Below are positions 1 to 8,856 of a stretch of 64,000 bases of DNA, piece by piece (position 1 is the first letter of the stretch; every line of letters starts with the position of its first letter). The notes under the pieces were generated by a model. That model was not told where the DNA came from. It ran no database searches and saw only the letters and a list, made by a program, of their open reading frames with translations. The DNA comes from G963662675 sp963662675 (GTDB lineage: Bacteria > Bacteroidota > Bacteroidia > Bacteroidales > Prolixibacteraceae). A program made the translations under genes and the position numbers. Location: the NCBI GenBank assembly GCA_963662675.2, contig CAXXHP010000002.1:248001-312000 (forward strand), read 5' to 3'.

Positions 1-133
1 TATTTTCAGCGACATTTATTCGTCCAGCACGAGCCTCATGTGCTGCAATTTGTAAAGCAATTGTTGCAAAACGTTCATCACTTCTACTAAAGTGAGAATT
101 TATCAATGATTTTATTTGTTCTGCAGTTGCCAT
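1..133 (-). CDS. AAA-family ATPase-like protein, N-terminal fragment (runs off left edge)
   Basis: Only the first 44 codons are inside the window, read leftwards from an ATG at 131-133. The peptide starts MATAEQIKSL and continues with a segment containing DERFATIALQIAAHEAR. From memory this resembles the N-terminus of a family of bacterial AAA ATPases (SpoVK/COG0464 type) that often sits beside a subtilisin-like S8 peptidase. The Walker motifs, which would prove it, lie outside. A 74-bp gap separates it from the end of the phosphatase gene on the same strand. Confidence 0.45.
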   Translation of the reverse strand, partial: MATAEQIKSLINSHFSRSDERFATIALQIAAHEARAGRINVAEN

Positions 134-207
134 TTTATGTAAAAGTTAAAACAAATATACAGTTTCTCTCATAGAATCTATAATATCTTGTTTAGAACAA
201 ATCATGG

Positions 208-1101
208 TTATTTTACGTCACGATTCACAACTTTGGCTAACTCAATAATCTCTCTCGCCAGCTTCTCACTGGTAGCAAATAAAATCCCACGATGGTTCAT
301 AAACGTGGAATCAGGTCGATTAAGATCAAGTGGATTGCCTTGCAGGTCGCTGGTCCAACCGCCGGCTTCTTTGTAAATGCAGGCACTGGCAGCATAATCC
401 CAAACACTGCCGCCACCTAATTCTTTTTTAGGATAGCTGAAATAGCATGCCGGAGCTTTTTCCAATACCCAACAGGCAATAAGTGCTGCACCTCCCTGAA
501 ACTTTGTCTTCAATCCTTTATAGTCTAATTGCTGACTAATATTCTCTAGTTTATTTAATGTTGTCTGATGGAGTTTATGCTTTGGGAAGTTTATGCCATG
601 GCAAAATGTAAGAGATGCATTTTCTTCCTCTTCAACCATAAATTTGCGACCACTTCGATAGGCACCTTGCCCTTTTATGGCTGAATAAATTGTTTTGGTA
701 ACGGGGTCAAAAATTACTCCTACTACCGGTTCTCCTTCTTTTGAAACAAGTGCGATTGATACGGAATAACCATGCTGATGATTTATAAATGCCAGCGTAC
801 CATCAATCGGGTCAATACTCCAGAAAAAATCTTTTTCAAAACGTTCATGATTATCAGCACTCTCTTCTCCCAGTGTTCCAAGGTCATATTTCTGAGTAAC
901 CATGGTTAACATCTGTAGAATAATCTCTTGCGCTTTTAAGTCAACTTCAGTTACCACCTGAGATGCAATACTATCGCCAACACCTTTATTTTTTACTTTT
1001 AGCTCTTTCCCACTGTATGAGGAGATCAGGGTTCCGGCTTTTAGGGCTGCAGAAGTAGCAGCGCCACATAGTTCTTCAAGATTATAAATGGTAAGATGCA
1101 T
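208..1101 (-). CDS. Inositol monophosphatase/CysQ-like phosphatase
   Basis: 297 aa, cytosolic, no signal peptide. It shows the metal-dependent phosphatase signature of the FIG/IMPase superfamily: the GEES acidic loop at residues 78-81, WSIDPIDGT at 94-102 (two metal-binding aspartates) and a C-terminal GGGSVWDYAAS block in which the aspartate binds the third metal. Family members hydrolyse inositol monophosphate, fructose-1,6-bisphosphate or 3'-phosphoadenosine-5'-phosphate; the sequence alone does not choose between them. A CysQ-like role recycling PAP is possible, but no sulfate-assimilation genes are nearby. It lies 12 bp downstream of the phosphotransferase gene on the same strand, so the two are probably cotranscribed. 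Confidence 0.88.
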   Translation of the reverse strand: MHLTIYNLEELCGAATSAALKAGTLISSYSGKELKVKNKGVGDSIASQVVTEVDLKAQEIILQMLTMVTQKYDLGTLGEESADNHERFEKDFFWSIDPIDGTLAFINHQHGYSVSIALVSKEGEPVVGVIFDPVTKTIYSAIKGQGAYRSGRKFMVEEEENASLTFCHGINFPKHKLHQTTLNKLENISQQLDYKGLKTKFQGGAALIACWVLEKAPACYFSYPKKELGGGSVWDYAASACIYKEAGGWTSDLQGNPLDLNRPDSTFMNHRGILFATSEKLAREIIELAKVVNRDVK

Positions 1102-1113
1102 CGTTGTTTTCTT

Positions 1114-2091
1114 TTAAGAGTTAAGCTCTGCAATTACTTCACGAGCTAAACGTTCGCTATAGCTGTTGATTTTCCAGTGTCCCGGACTCCATCCCTTTAG
1201 AAACCGGTGAAAGTCAGTCCAGGCAACAGGGTATAAAGATCGCCAATCTTTTTCCAAAGCTTCATAATCAATATCTTTCTTCTTGCTGATTAAGGCTTCT
1301 TTTAGTCTTTTAAAATAGAAAGTCAAAAGATGTGATTCCATCTGTTCACAGTCTTCTTCATACAAACAACTACCTATGAAATAAGCGACATCCTTCATTC
1401 CACAACCACCACCAACATACTGAAAATCGACAGCTGCTACCTGATTGTCTTTTTCGGAGAAGCAAAAGTTAGCCAGTTTGGCATCGCCATGTACAAAGGT
1501 TTGAAACGGGCTGTCCTTTAGTTTTTGATCGATGGCTTTTGCTGCCTCTTTTAAGGGCGTATCTTTTAAAACCTGAAGTTCTTCGGGGCGTGTTTCCAGA
1601 TGCCAGTAGGTTCCTATTTTCCACAAGTTTTCAGGTTTCTCTCCCATGAATGTAGCATGGAAATTTGCTAACCACGACAAGCAACTTTCAATGTTTTGGA
1701 TAGTTACCGATGATTTACGCTCCGAATATCCGGCTTCATCCAGATCTTCGAGTACCATAAGCACTTCATCACCAAGTGTATCTAGTGCTAAACATTTGGG
1801 AATTCGGCAGCTTTCGTCACAGAGCTTACTCCACTGACGGTACCATGCTGTTTCAACTTGATAGGACTTTATTTTTCGTTCGTGCGAAAGGTCGGTATTC
1901 CATCCCCTCGGATGGTTGCTTCCTTTCGGTAGGCGCACATGCTTTGCAATTACACTTTTCGTATCTGCTCCTTTTAAGCCGTAGCGTACAATTTTTCCGT
2001 AACCGCTCCAAAGGTTTTGTATTACCTCAATCTCGAAAATCTCTTTTGCCCCAGTTGCGTTTAATGTGACTTTCTGAAAGTGTTCGTTCAT
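1114..2091 (-). CDS. Phosphotransferase of the aminoglycoside/ecdysteroid kinase fold
   Basis: 325 aa. The C-terminal half has the small-molecule kinase catalytic loop HGDAKLAN at 201-208 (Brenner motif with catalytic Asp203 and metal-binding Asn208), followed by the VDFQ metal-binding motif at 221-224 and GGGCGMKDVAYFI. This arrangement is typical of the APH/choline-kinase superfamily, and the GGxxxxDVA stretch is closest to the EcKinase/DUF1679 group. A substrate cannot be named. It is followed at 12 bp by the monophosphatase-like gene, so the pair may phosphorylate and dephosphorylate related small molecules; that is inference from position only. Confidence 0.75.
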   Translation of the reverse strand: MNEHFQKVTLNATGAKEIFEIEVIQNLWSGYGKIVRYGLKGADTKSVIAKHVRLPKGSNHPRGWNTDLSHERKIKSYQVETAWYRQWSKLCDESCRIPKCLALDTLGDEVLMVLEDLDEAGYSERKSSVTIQNIESCLSWLANFHATFMGEKPENLWKIGTYWHLETRPEELQVLKDTPLKEAAKAIDQKLKDSPFQTFVHGDAKLANFCFSEKDNQVAAVDFQYVGGGCGMKDVAYFIGSCLYEEDCEQMESHLLTFYFKRLKEALISKKKDIDYEALEKDWRSLYPVAWTDFHRFLKGWSPGHWKINSYSERLAREVIAELNS

Positions 2092-2242
2092 AGAAAATAG
2101 AAATTACCTGTATTTGTGTTTGAGCGGACAAAGATAGCAATTCATCTGCTTGGACTTAAATCCTAAAATTTGAGAACTGTAGTCTAGATTAATTTTTTAA
2201 GACCAGAAAAACTGGCTAATTTGCCGTTAAAATATTTCGCTT

Positions 2243-2890
2243 ATGCCTCATTTTTCACACATCATTTTTGATCTTGACGGAACATTGATCAACTCAAAAA
2301 TTGGTCTTGAAAATTCACTCAATTACATGCTTAACCAGATGGGGATTGAGCTCAATGGTTCAGAAATTATTGACCAGTTAATAGGTCCTCCAATTCAGGA
2401 TGGACTTAAGAATGTGTTGGGTTTTGATGAAAAACAAGTTGATATGGGAGTTCATTTGTTCCGTGAATATTATAGTGAAAAGGGGTTATATGAGGGAGAA
2501 CTTTATTCAGGAGTTCTGGAACTTTTGGAAGAACTGCAGCAACACGGTAAGCAATTGTTTGTGGCCACTTCAAAAAAAGACCTTTATGCAGCTACCGTTT
2601 TGCAGCATTTTGAAATAGATCGCTACCTAACCGATTCTCAAGGGGCGGATGATGGCGGTGCTCACACCAAAGCTGAATTGATTACCAAACTAATAGATCG
2701 CAACCGAATGATACCTTCTTCGGAAGTGGTGATGATTGGCGATACGAAATACGATATTGTGGGTGGGCAGGCCAATGAAATAAGCACTATCGCTGTGGGC
2801 TATGGGTTTGGAGAGAGCAAGGAGTTACATGCTTTGAAGCCTGACTATTTTGTAGACGATGTTGAGGAGTTGTTTGAGGTGCTAGTTTAA
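2243..2890 (+). CDS. HAD-superfamily phosphatase, phosphoglycolate phosphatase-like
   Basis: 215 aa. Motif I is FDLDGTL near residues 9-15 (nucleophile and acid aspartates), followed by a helical C1 cap. Motif II is the VATS segment followed by KKD, and motif III/IV is MIGDTKYDIVGGQAN. The length and cap type match Gph/PGPase-like or 5'-nucleotidase-like HAD hydrolases (HAD_2). Substrate is unknown. It is transcribed divergently from the phosphotransferase upstream and convergently with pheS. Confidence 0.85.
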   Translation: MPHFSHIIFDLDGTLINSKIGLENSLNYMLNQMGIELNGSEIIDQLIGPPIQDGLKNVLGFDEKQVDMGVHLFREYYSEKGLYEGELYSGVLELLEELQQHGKQLFVATSKKDLYAATVLQHFEIDRYLTDSQGADDGGAHTKAELITKLIDRNRMIPSSEVVMIGDTKYDIVGGQANEISTIAVGYGFGESKELHALKPDYFVDDVEELFEVLV

Positions 2891-2949
2891 TAAACATGTC
2901 TGTGGTTCAGAGTCTGAAAGTAAAGATACTTTTCCCACTAAAAATAGAG

Positions 2950-2970
2950 ATCCCGAAACAAGTTCGGGAT
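2950..2970. repeat. Intergenic inverted repeat (REP-like hairpin)
   Basis: A perfect 8-bp stem, ATCCCGAA at 2950-2957 and TTCGGGAT at 2963-2970, with a 5-nt loop, lies between two convergent genes. The sequence, with its flanking GA(G)ATC and GAC, looks like a short element that I remember as scattered between genes in many Bacteroidota. It has no T-run and is not a canonical terminator, though it could stabilise 3' ends. No second copy was seen in this window. Confidence 0.5.
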
Positions 2971-2993
2971 GACTCTAGAAATATTTAAATCTT

Positions 2994-4013
2994 TTAGAAA
3001 GCCGATTCAAACTGCTTTAGGAAACGCACATCATTTTCAAAGAAGTGGCGAATGTCCTTGATACCAAATTTTAACATGGCGATACGTTCTATTCCCATTC
3101 CAAAGGCAAAACCGGTGTATTTTTTTGAGTCTATTCCACAAAGGTCAAGCACATTTGGGTCAACCATTCCGCAGCCCAAAATTTCTAACCAACCGGTGTA
3201 TTTGCATACATTGCAACCCTTACCACCACAAATTGAACAACTCACATCCATTTCGGCCGAAGGCTCGGTGAATGGAAAGTAAGATGGGCGCAAACGAATT
3301 TCTGTTTTCTCGCCAAACAATTCTCTTGAGAAATAAAGTAGTGTTTGCTTTAAGTCAGCAAACGATACATTTTCGGCAACATATAAGCCTTCAACCTGAT
3401 GGAAAATACAGTGTGCACGTGCTGATATGGCTTCATTACGGAAAACACGTCCCGGGAAAATGGCACGAATAGGTGGTTGTGATTTTTCCATGACACGAAC
3501 TTGCACGCTAGATGTGTGAGTTCGCAGCAGCACATCCGGATCTTTTTGGATGAAGAACGTATCTTGCATGTCGCGTGCCGGATGTTCCGGTGGAAAATTA
3601 AGTGCAGAGAACACATGCCAGTCGTCTTCAATTTCAGGGCCTTCAGCCACTGAAAAGCCCAGTCGGGTGAATATTTCAATAATCTCGTTACGAACAATCG
3701 AAAGCGGATGGCGTGTTCCCATTTTCATGGGTTCACCAGGCATGGTCAGGTCAGCACCACTAGCACCCTGATCAGCGTTTTCAAAACTGTCCTTCAGTTC
3801 GTTTATCTTTTGTTGTGCAAATTCTTTCAGTTCATTAATCGCTTGACCAACCGCTTTTTTCTGTTCTGCCGGAACGTTTTTAAAGTCGGCAAACAATTGG
3901 TTCAGCAATCCTTTTTTACTGATATATTTTATGCGTAACTCTTCTACTTGTTCTTTAGCAGAGATACTTACTTCGTCAAGTTCTTGTGTTAATTGCTTAA
4001 TTTTTTCTAACAT
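2994..4013 (-). CDS. pheS: Phenylalanyl-tRNA synthetase alpha subunit
   Basis: 339 aa, the usual length of bacterial PheS. The N-terminal ~90 residues form the expected coiled-coil tRNA-binding arm. The class II catalytic core follows, with motif 1 around GTRHPLSIVRNEI, motif 2 with RTHTSSVQVR and FPGRVFRNE, and motif 3 GFAFGMGIERIAMLKFGI near the end. It charges tRNA-Phe together with PheT, which is not in the window; separated pheS and pheT genes are common in Bacteroidota. It stands alone, with a hairpin repeat just downstream. Confidence 0.97.
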   Translation of the reverse strand: MLEKIKQLTQELDEVSISAKEQVEELRIKYISKKGLLNQLFADFKNVPAEQKKAVGQAINELKEFAQQKINELKDSFENADQGASGADLTMPGEPMKMGTRHPLSIVRNEIIEIFTRLGFSVAEGPEIEDDWHVFSALNFPPEHPARDMQDTFFIQKDPDVLLRTHTSSVQVRVMEKSQPPIRAIFPGRVFRNEAISARAHCIFHQVEGLYVAENVSFADLKQTLLYFSRELFGEKTEIRLRPSYFPFTEPSAEMDVSCSICGGKGCNVCKYTGWLEILGCGMVDPNVLDLCGIDSKKYTGFAFGMGIERIAMLKFGIKDIRHFFENDVRFLKQFESAF

Positions 4014-4120
4014 CTTCTTATCCTGTTGAATGGAGGCACAAAGATAATCATTCGGCTGTAATTACTAAATCAGCTCAGGTTTTATTTATTGCAGGCTTAC
4101 CTTTGTCCAATGAGTGTTTG

Positions 4121-4940
4121 CTATTGAATGATTTTTACATTGATTTTCACATCTGTTAATGGGCGATCGTTTGTGTCTGTTTTTAGTGATGCAATTTTAT
4201 CAATCACATCAAATCCGGAAATACATTCGCCAAAAACAGTGTATTTACCATCCAAATTAGGATATCCGCCAACAGTGGTATATGCTTCTCTTTGTATTTC
4301 GGTGAATTCCAGAATTCCACGGTTTAGATGAAATTTGGCGTCAATATCTGCTTTTACTTTATTAGCTATTTCCCGGAATTCTTCCACTTTCTTTTCTTCT
4401 CTCAGCTTCTTAAGTTTTGTTTTGATTTCAGGCGTGTAAATTTCGGAGGTAACTTTCTTTTTTATTGGTTGATTTACAATCAGTTCCAGGGTGTCAAGTC
4501 TTCCTTCAGTATAAACTTCCCCCTGAATGATATAGAATTGTGAAATGTCGGATTGCTTAAACGGATTTTTATCATCGGGTTGACGTGGAGCGCAAAGTGC
4601 CCCTTTTTTATGAATGTGGTTGGGAAGAATTTCATCATCCACCGTGTGATCAGGATCTCCAATTCCAATTTTTTTCCCCAGGAGGGGCATTACGTGATGA
4701 TTTTGAACCTCCTTGTATCATAAAATCTTTTTATTACACGAAAGAAGAGCGTATTGTCGTAATAAGCATCTTTGGCTAATTGAATGAATGCGTCTCTGTG
4801 TTTTGGAGGGTGTCATTGTACAGTCTAAATGTCATCGATCCCATGTTAGTTGAAACCTCTACAATACGATCATTTTGTGCTGTAACACTTTTGTTTAAGA
4901 GAAGAATAAGGCATATGAATAACTAAGGAATACTTCATCA
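4121..4940 (-). pseudogene. Cyclophilin-type peptidyl-prolyl isomerase, multiply frameshifted
   Basis: The original product was a secreted cyclophilin, but its frame is broken several times. The start ATG overlaps the stop of the upstream copy (ATGA, ~4938). A shifted frame gives a signal-peptide remnant (CLILLLNKSVTAQN), then VEVSTNMGSMTFRLYND; another shift gives KHRDAFIQLAKDAYYDN, another gives FMIQGGSKSSRNAPPG, and a last shift gives the 189-codon remainder (4121-4690) with SQFYIIQGEVY and YTVFGECISGFDVIDKIA. At least four frame changes over about 250 bp rule out an isolated reading error. The C-terminal part alone lacks the catalytic Arg region, so it is unlikely to be active. Confidence 0.8.
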
Positions 4941-5758
4941 TTTTAAAATGGTAATTTTCATTTTAATATTTGTTTTAGGTCGGTTTGCTGTATTGGTTTC
5001 AACTTCAGCAATTTTATCAATAACATCAAGGCCTTCTATTACTTCACCAAACACAGTATAATCCATATCTAATGATGGAGTACCTCCAAGCGTTGAGTAA
5101 ATTTTCCGTTTCTCATCATCAATATTGTAGGCTTCCATCAAGCTTATTTCTTCTTGTATTTCTTCTTTAATTTCAGTAATTCTGGTATTTAATGAATCTA
5201 ATTCCCGGCTGCATTCAGTTTGTTTAGTTCCTGCTGGTATTGATTCACGTATTTGCGGTTGATAGCTTGTTGCTTACGGCTGTTTTTTTGCTGTTCTAAC
5301 TTATCGAGTGAATCGTCGGTATATACTTTCCCTTGAACAATGTAGAATTGAGATCCTGAAGATTGTTTCTCCGGATTTTCATTATCACCCGCACGAGCAG
5401 CAGCCAACGCACCTTTTTTATGGAACAGTTTTGTATTAAATTCTGCTGGAATTGTATATCCCGGATCACCACTCCCTAAAGCCTGACCGGCTCTTGCATT
5501 TTTGGAGTCGGGATCACCTCCCTGAATCATAAATTCTTTGACAATACGGTGGAAAAGCAGATCGTCATAATAACCATCCGTAATCAATTTTATAAAATTA
5601 TCGCGGTGCAATGGTGTTTCATCATATAGTTTGACGATCATATCGCCAAAATCGGTTTCAATTTTTACAAATGTTCCATCCTGATATTGCGAAGCATTTC
5701 CGCAAGAATAACTCATAAAGAATGATAACAATAATAGAATCAGCGGCAACTTTTTCAT
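4938..5758 (-). pseudogene. Cyclophilin-type peptidyl-prolyl isomerase lipoprotein, split by one frameshift
   Basis: The first 186 codons (5198-5758) encode a lipoprotein signal ending in SYSCGN, then the cyclophilin core: LFHRIVKEFMIQGGDP with the catalytic Arg/Phe/Gln, and SQFYIVQG. A charged coiled-coil insert follows and the frame ends at TAG (5198). Shifting by one base at GCA GCC GGG AA restores reading as ELDSLNTRITEIKEEIQ and runs through TLGGTPSLDMDYTVFGEV to the real C-terminus at 4938. One extra G would repair it, so this is either a recent frameshift or a homopolymer sequencing error. The intact protein would fold proteins in the periplasm or at the outer membrane. The next gene is a more decayed paralogue coupled by an ATGA overlap. 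Confidence 0.8.
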
Positions 5759-5887
5759 TTTATTATGCTTTTGCGCAAATATAATGATTCCTGTAAACTG
5801 AGAAAATCTACGTTGTTGATGTTCAGCGTTTATACGGAATATTGTGAATTTAAACTCAAACCATTTAAAATATTTACATTTGAATAT

Positions 5888-6436
5888 ATGAACTCAATTG
5901 TTGTAAACGAAAAAATAAAACTGGAGAGGATTAAATATACTCACGCATTTCAGGTTTTTCAAGCCATTGATCAGAATCGTGAATTCCTTTCACCGTGGCT
6001 TCCTTTTGTGCAGCAAACACATAGTCAGGAAGATACCGAGGCTTTTATCCGGTCTGTATTATCTGATTCCACAACAAAAGAAGAGATTTATACAATCTGG
6101 TACGAGAATAAATTTGCAGGACTAATTGGACTGAAGGATACTGATCATTTAAATTTGAAAACTGAAATTGGCTATTGGATGATCAAGAAAATGGGAGGAA
6201 AAGGGATTATGAGTCAATCAGTAGAAAGGCTCATTAACTATATTTTTTCATTCATGAACATGAATCGAATACAGATAAAATGTGGTGTTGGAAATGATAA
6301 AAGCTCTGCAATTCCTAAACGTTTAGGTTTTCAATTTGAGGGCATCGAACGGGATGGTGAGAAACATATGGACAGCTATGTTGATCTGGAAGTTTATAGT
6401 CTGTTAAAAGATGAATGGAATCCGGGCTTCAATTAA
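5888..6436 (+). CDS. GNAT N-acetyltransferase, RimJ/RimL type
   Basis: 182 aa from the ATG at 5888, chosen over an upstream in-frame extension that begins at 5765 because family homology begins with the VVNEKIKLERI segment. It has the ribosomal-protein/small-molecule acetyltransferase pattern: FLSPWLPF at the N-terminus, IGLKDTDHLNLKTEIGYWM in the core, a VGNDKSSAIPKRLGFQFEG acetyl-CoA pyrophosphate and helix 4 region, and a DLEVYSLLKDEW terminus. The acetylated substrate is not predictable. A TACATTTG element at 5875-5882 ends only 5 bp before the ATG; if it is a real -7 box the transcript would be nearly leaderless. Confidence 0.85.
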   Translation: MNSIVVNEKIKLERIKYTHAFQVFQAIDQNREFLSPWLPFVQQTHSQEDTEAFIRSVLSDSTTKEEIYTIWYENKFAGLIGLKDTDHLNLKTEIGYWMIKKMGGKGIMSQSVERLINYIFSFMNMNRIQIKCGVGNDKSSAIPKRLGFQFEGIERDGEKHMDSYVDLEVYSLLKDEWNPGFN

Positions 6437-6661
6437 TCATAAACCAATCTATGCTCCACGAGGTCCTTTTTTAGTAAGTTCATATTCAGAGATATAAAAC
6501 TCACTAAGTAACATTAATACTTGTTAAATCCTGTTAAGATTTCTCTAACATCTAATATTTTTTCCGTTTAGTCGTAAAGTGTCTATTTCAATTTTTATAC
6601 ATTTGGGCTGAGATTTTTCAACATTAACTAGAAACATTGTTGAAAATAAAATTAAAGCCAC

Positions 6662-6898
6662 ATGGAAAACAAAACAATTAGAAGGATCCTATACAGGGTT
6701 CTTCGGAAAACAGGTGTGCCCAGAAATGAAATACAACTTGATGCTTCCTTTGAGGAAGATTTAAGGTTTGATCAGGTCGATTGGGCTTTATTTTTGTACT
6801 ATTTAGAAGATTCATTCAATATTGCGATTAATGAAGATCAGATTTCTCACCTTAGCCGGGTGAAGGATTCCTTTAAATTGGTTAAGGGTATTGCATAA
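6662..6898 (+). CDS. Acyl carrier protein-like small protein lacking the phosphopantetheine serine
   Basis: 78 aa, the size of an acyl carrier protein and with its helical spacing. The segment SFEEDLRFDQVDWALFL aligns with the ACP helix II region (F-x-x-DL-x-x-DSLD-x-V-E-L), but the DSL serine is Gln38 (DQVD at 37-40). The prosthetic arm therefore cannot attach at the usual place. It is a single gene followed by its own terminator. It may be a structural or protein-protein interaction relic of a carrier domain, and assignment to the fold is by pattern only. Origin from a real ACP is inference. Confidence 0.6.
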   Translation: MENKTIRRILYRVLRKTGVPRNEIQLDASFEEDLRFDQVDWALFLYYLEDSFNIAINEDQISHLSRVKDSFKLVKGIA

Positions 6899-6927
6899 TT
6901 GGATTAACGAATTGGTTAAAGATTATT

Positions 6928-6961
6928 AGAGGACATTTATTTAGAGATGTCCTCTTTTTAT
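6928..6961 (+). terminator. Intrinsic terminator after the carrier-like gene
   Basis: Perfect 9-bp stem AGAGGACAT (6928-6936) and ATGTCCTCT (6947-6955), loop of 10 nt, followed by a T-rich tail. It separates the carrier-like gene from mscS. Confidence 0.85.
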
Positions 6962-7036
6962 TTTTAGGAGAATAATCTCAACCATTTATATAAAAGTGTG
7001 TTATATGTTTTACAAAAAATAAATATTTCATCTACT

Positions 7037-7855
7037 ATGGAAATGATAGATAGTTTTTCAGATTGGGTCATTGATTTGGCAGTAACTTATGGTTTAAAGC
7101 TTGTTGCTGCTCTAGTAGTCTTGGTTATTGGTTTATGGGTGATAAAGCTTGTTATGAAAGCTCTTTCCCGACTTATGGAAAAGCGTGAGATTGACTCTTC
7201 CCTTAGAGGATTCTTGAATAGTTTGTTAAGTATCCTATTAAAGGTAATGCTGTTAATAACTGTCATCAGTATGATGGGAATTCAAATGACTTCCTTTGTG
7301 GCTATTCTTGGTGCAGCTGGCCTAGCTGTTGGAATGGCACTATCAGGTGCTTTACAGAATTTTGCAGGAGGAGCTATGATCTTGATATTTAAGCCGTTCA
7401 AGGTGGGTGATTTTATTGAAGCCCAAGGTTATGCCGGCACTGTTTCTGAAATACAAATTTTTATTACAGTGCTAAAAACGCCTGACAATAAAACAATAAT
7501 TATCCCAAATGGAGGATTGTCTACCGGATCACTAATTAATTATTCTTCGGAGGAGAATCGTCGTGTTGATTTCTCATTTAGTATTGCTTATGGTGATGAT
7601 TTTGACATAGCCAAAGCATTATTGTTTCGAATAATTCAAGAGGATTCTCGCATTATGCATGATCCGGCTCCTTTTATTGTGCTGGGAGAATTGGGAGATA
7701 GTTCCGTGAATATTACAGTGCGGGTTTGGTCTAAAGCTTCGGATTATTGGGGCGTATTTTTTGATATGAATGAAAAAGTATACAAAGAATTTGATAAGAA
7801 TGGGTTAAGCATTCCTTTTCCTCAGATTGATGTTCATCTTCAAAAACAAGACTAA
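7037..7855 (+). CDS. Small-conductance mechanosensitive channel, MscS family
   Basis: 272 aa from the ATG at 7037; the upstream ATG at 6998 would add 13 residues without family similarity. It has three N-terminal membrane helices. The pore-lining TM3 reads AILGAAGLAVGMALSGALQNFAGG, close to E. coli MscS. The cytoplasmic beta domain follows, with VGDFIEAQGYAGTVSEIQIF and IPNGGLSTGSLINYS, and a C-terminal alpha/beta domain ending in IPFPQIDVHL. It opens under membrane tension to release solutes in hypo-osmotic shock. The DUF3078 gene starts 2 bp after its stop, so the two are an operon. Confidence 0.93.
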   Translation: MEMIDSFSDWVIDLAVTYGLKLVAALVVLVIGLWVIKLVMKALSRLMEKREIDSSLRGFLNSLLSILLKVMLLITVISMMGIQMTSFVAILGAAGLAVGMALSGALQNFAGGAMILIFKPFKVGDFIEAQGYAGTVSEIQIFITVLKTPDNKTIIIPNGGLSTGSLINYSSEENRRVDFSFSIAYGDDFDIAKALLFRIIQEDSRIMHDPAPFIVLGELGDSSVNITVRVWSKASDYWGVFFDMNEKVYKEFDKNGLSIPFPQIDVHLQKQD

Positions 7856-7857
7856 TT

Positions 7858-8742
7858 ATGAAAAAATTAATTTTTGTATTATCGATTTTGCCAATTCTGG
7901 CTTTTGCACAGGAACCGGCTGATACTGTTAAGGTATGGAAAACCGGAGGAATAGCATCCTTGAATTTTACTCAGGTTTCTCTTTCAAACTGGGTTGCTGG
8001 GGGTAAAAATTCTACTTCAGGAACTTTTTTGATCAGTACATTCGCGAATTACGAAAAGGATAAGTTAAGTTGGGAGAGTTCACTTGACTTAGGTTATGGA
8101 ATCTTGAAAGAAGGAAGTTCCAAGTCAATTAAATCAGATGATAAGATTGATTTAAACTCTAAATTGGGACTTAAATCTACAGGCAAATTTTTTTATTCAG
8201 TCTTGTTTAATTTCCGTTCCCAATTTACAAACGGATATACATATCCAGATCGTGAAAATGCCATCTCCCGTTTTATGGCTCCTGGATATTTCACATTGGC
8301 TCTTGGTGCTGATTACAAGCCAAATGACAATTTCTCATTGTTTGCATCTCCTCTTACAGGTAAAATGACTGTTGTGACAGATGAAACACTGTCAGATGCC
8401 GGAGCTTTTGGTGTTGATGCCGGCAAGAAAAGCAGGATGGAATTAGGTGCTTTTGTTAAAGCACAGGTAAAAGCAGAGTTGGCGAAGAATGTGTCCTTAG
8501 AAACTAAAATCGATCTATTTTCAAGTTATCTGGATAGACCGGAAAATATAGATATACATTGGGATGTTATGGTGAATATGAAAATCAATGATTACTTATC
8601 GACTAACCTCGTGACTAATCTTATTTATGATCACGACATTAAAATCCCTATTGACAATAATAATGACGGGATTGTGGATGAAAAAGGACCTCGTACCCAG
8701 TTTAAAGAACTTTTTGGAATTGGATTAAATTTGAAGTTCTAG
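7858..8742 (+). CDS. DUF3078 outer-membrane beta-barrel protein
   Basis: 294 aa. A cleavable signal peptide (MKKLIFVLSILPILAFAQE) is followed by WKTGGIASLNFTQVSLSNW and alternating amphipathic strands with many aromatic girdle residues, ending in FGIGLNLKF, a typical barrel C-terminus. The N-terminal signature is that of DUF3078, a Bacteroidota-restricted family of unknown function. It follows mscS by 2 bp and is probably cotranscribed with it, which hints at an envelope or osmotic role without proving one. Confidence 0.85.
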   Translation: MKKLIFVLSILPILAFAQEPADTVKVWKTGGIASLNFTQVSLSNWVAGGKNSTSGTFLISTFANYEKDKLSWESSLDLGYGILKEGSSKSIKSDDKIDLNSKLGLKSTGKFFYSVLFNFRSQFTNGYTYPDRENAISRFMAPGYFTLALGADYKPNDNFSLFASPLTGKMTVVTDETLSDAGAFGVDAGKKSRMELGAFVKAQVKAELAKNVSLETKIDLFSSYLDRPENIDIHWDVMVNMKINDYLSTNLVTNLIYDHDIKIPIDNNNDGIVDEKGPRTQFKELFGIGLNLKF

Positions 8743-8856
8743 TTTTTCTTTCTGTTTGAGTAAATACAGATATAGCTAAATTATTGTGGTTCATCTGTTC
8801 AAACTACAGCATTCATAAGAAAAAGAGGGGGCTTCATATATTCAGCATATAAAAAC

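Noticed and set aside
5190..5215. Programmed -1 frameshift in the first PPIase gene as a firm call
   Set aside because: The GCCGGGA sequence is not a canonical slippery heptamer, and the paralogue beside it is decaying, so ordinary mutation or a sequencing error is more likely.
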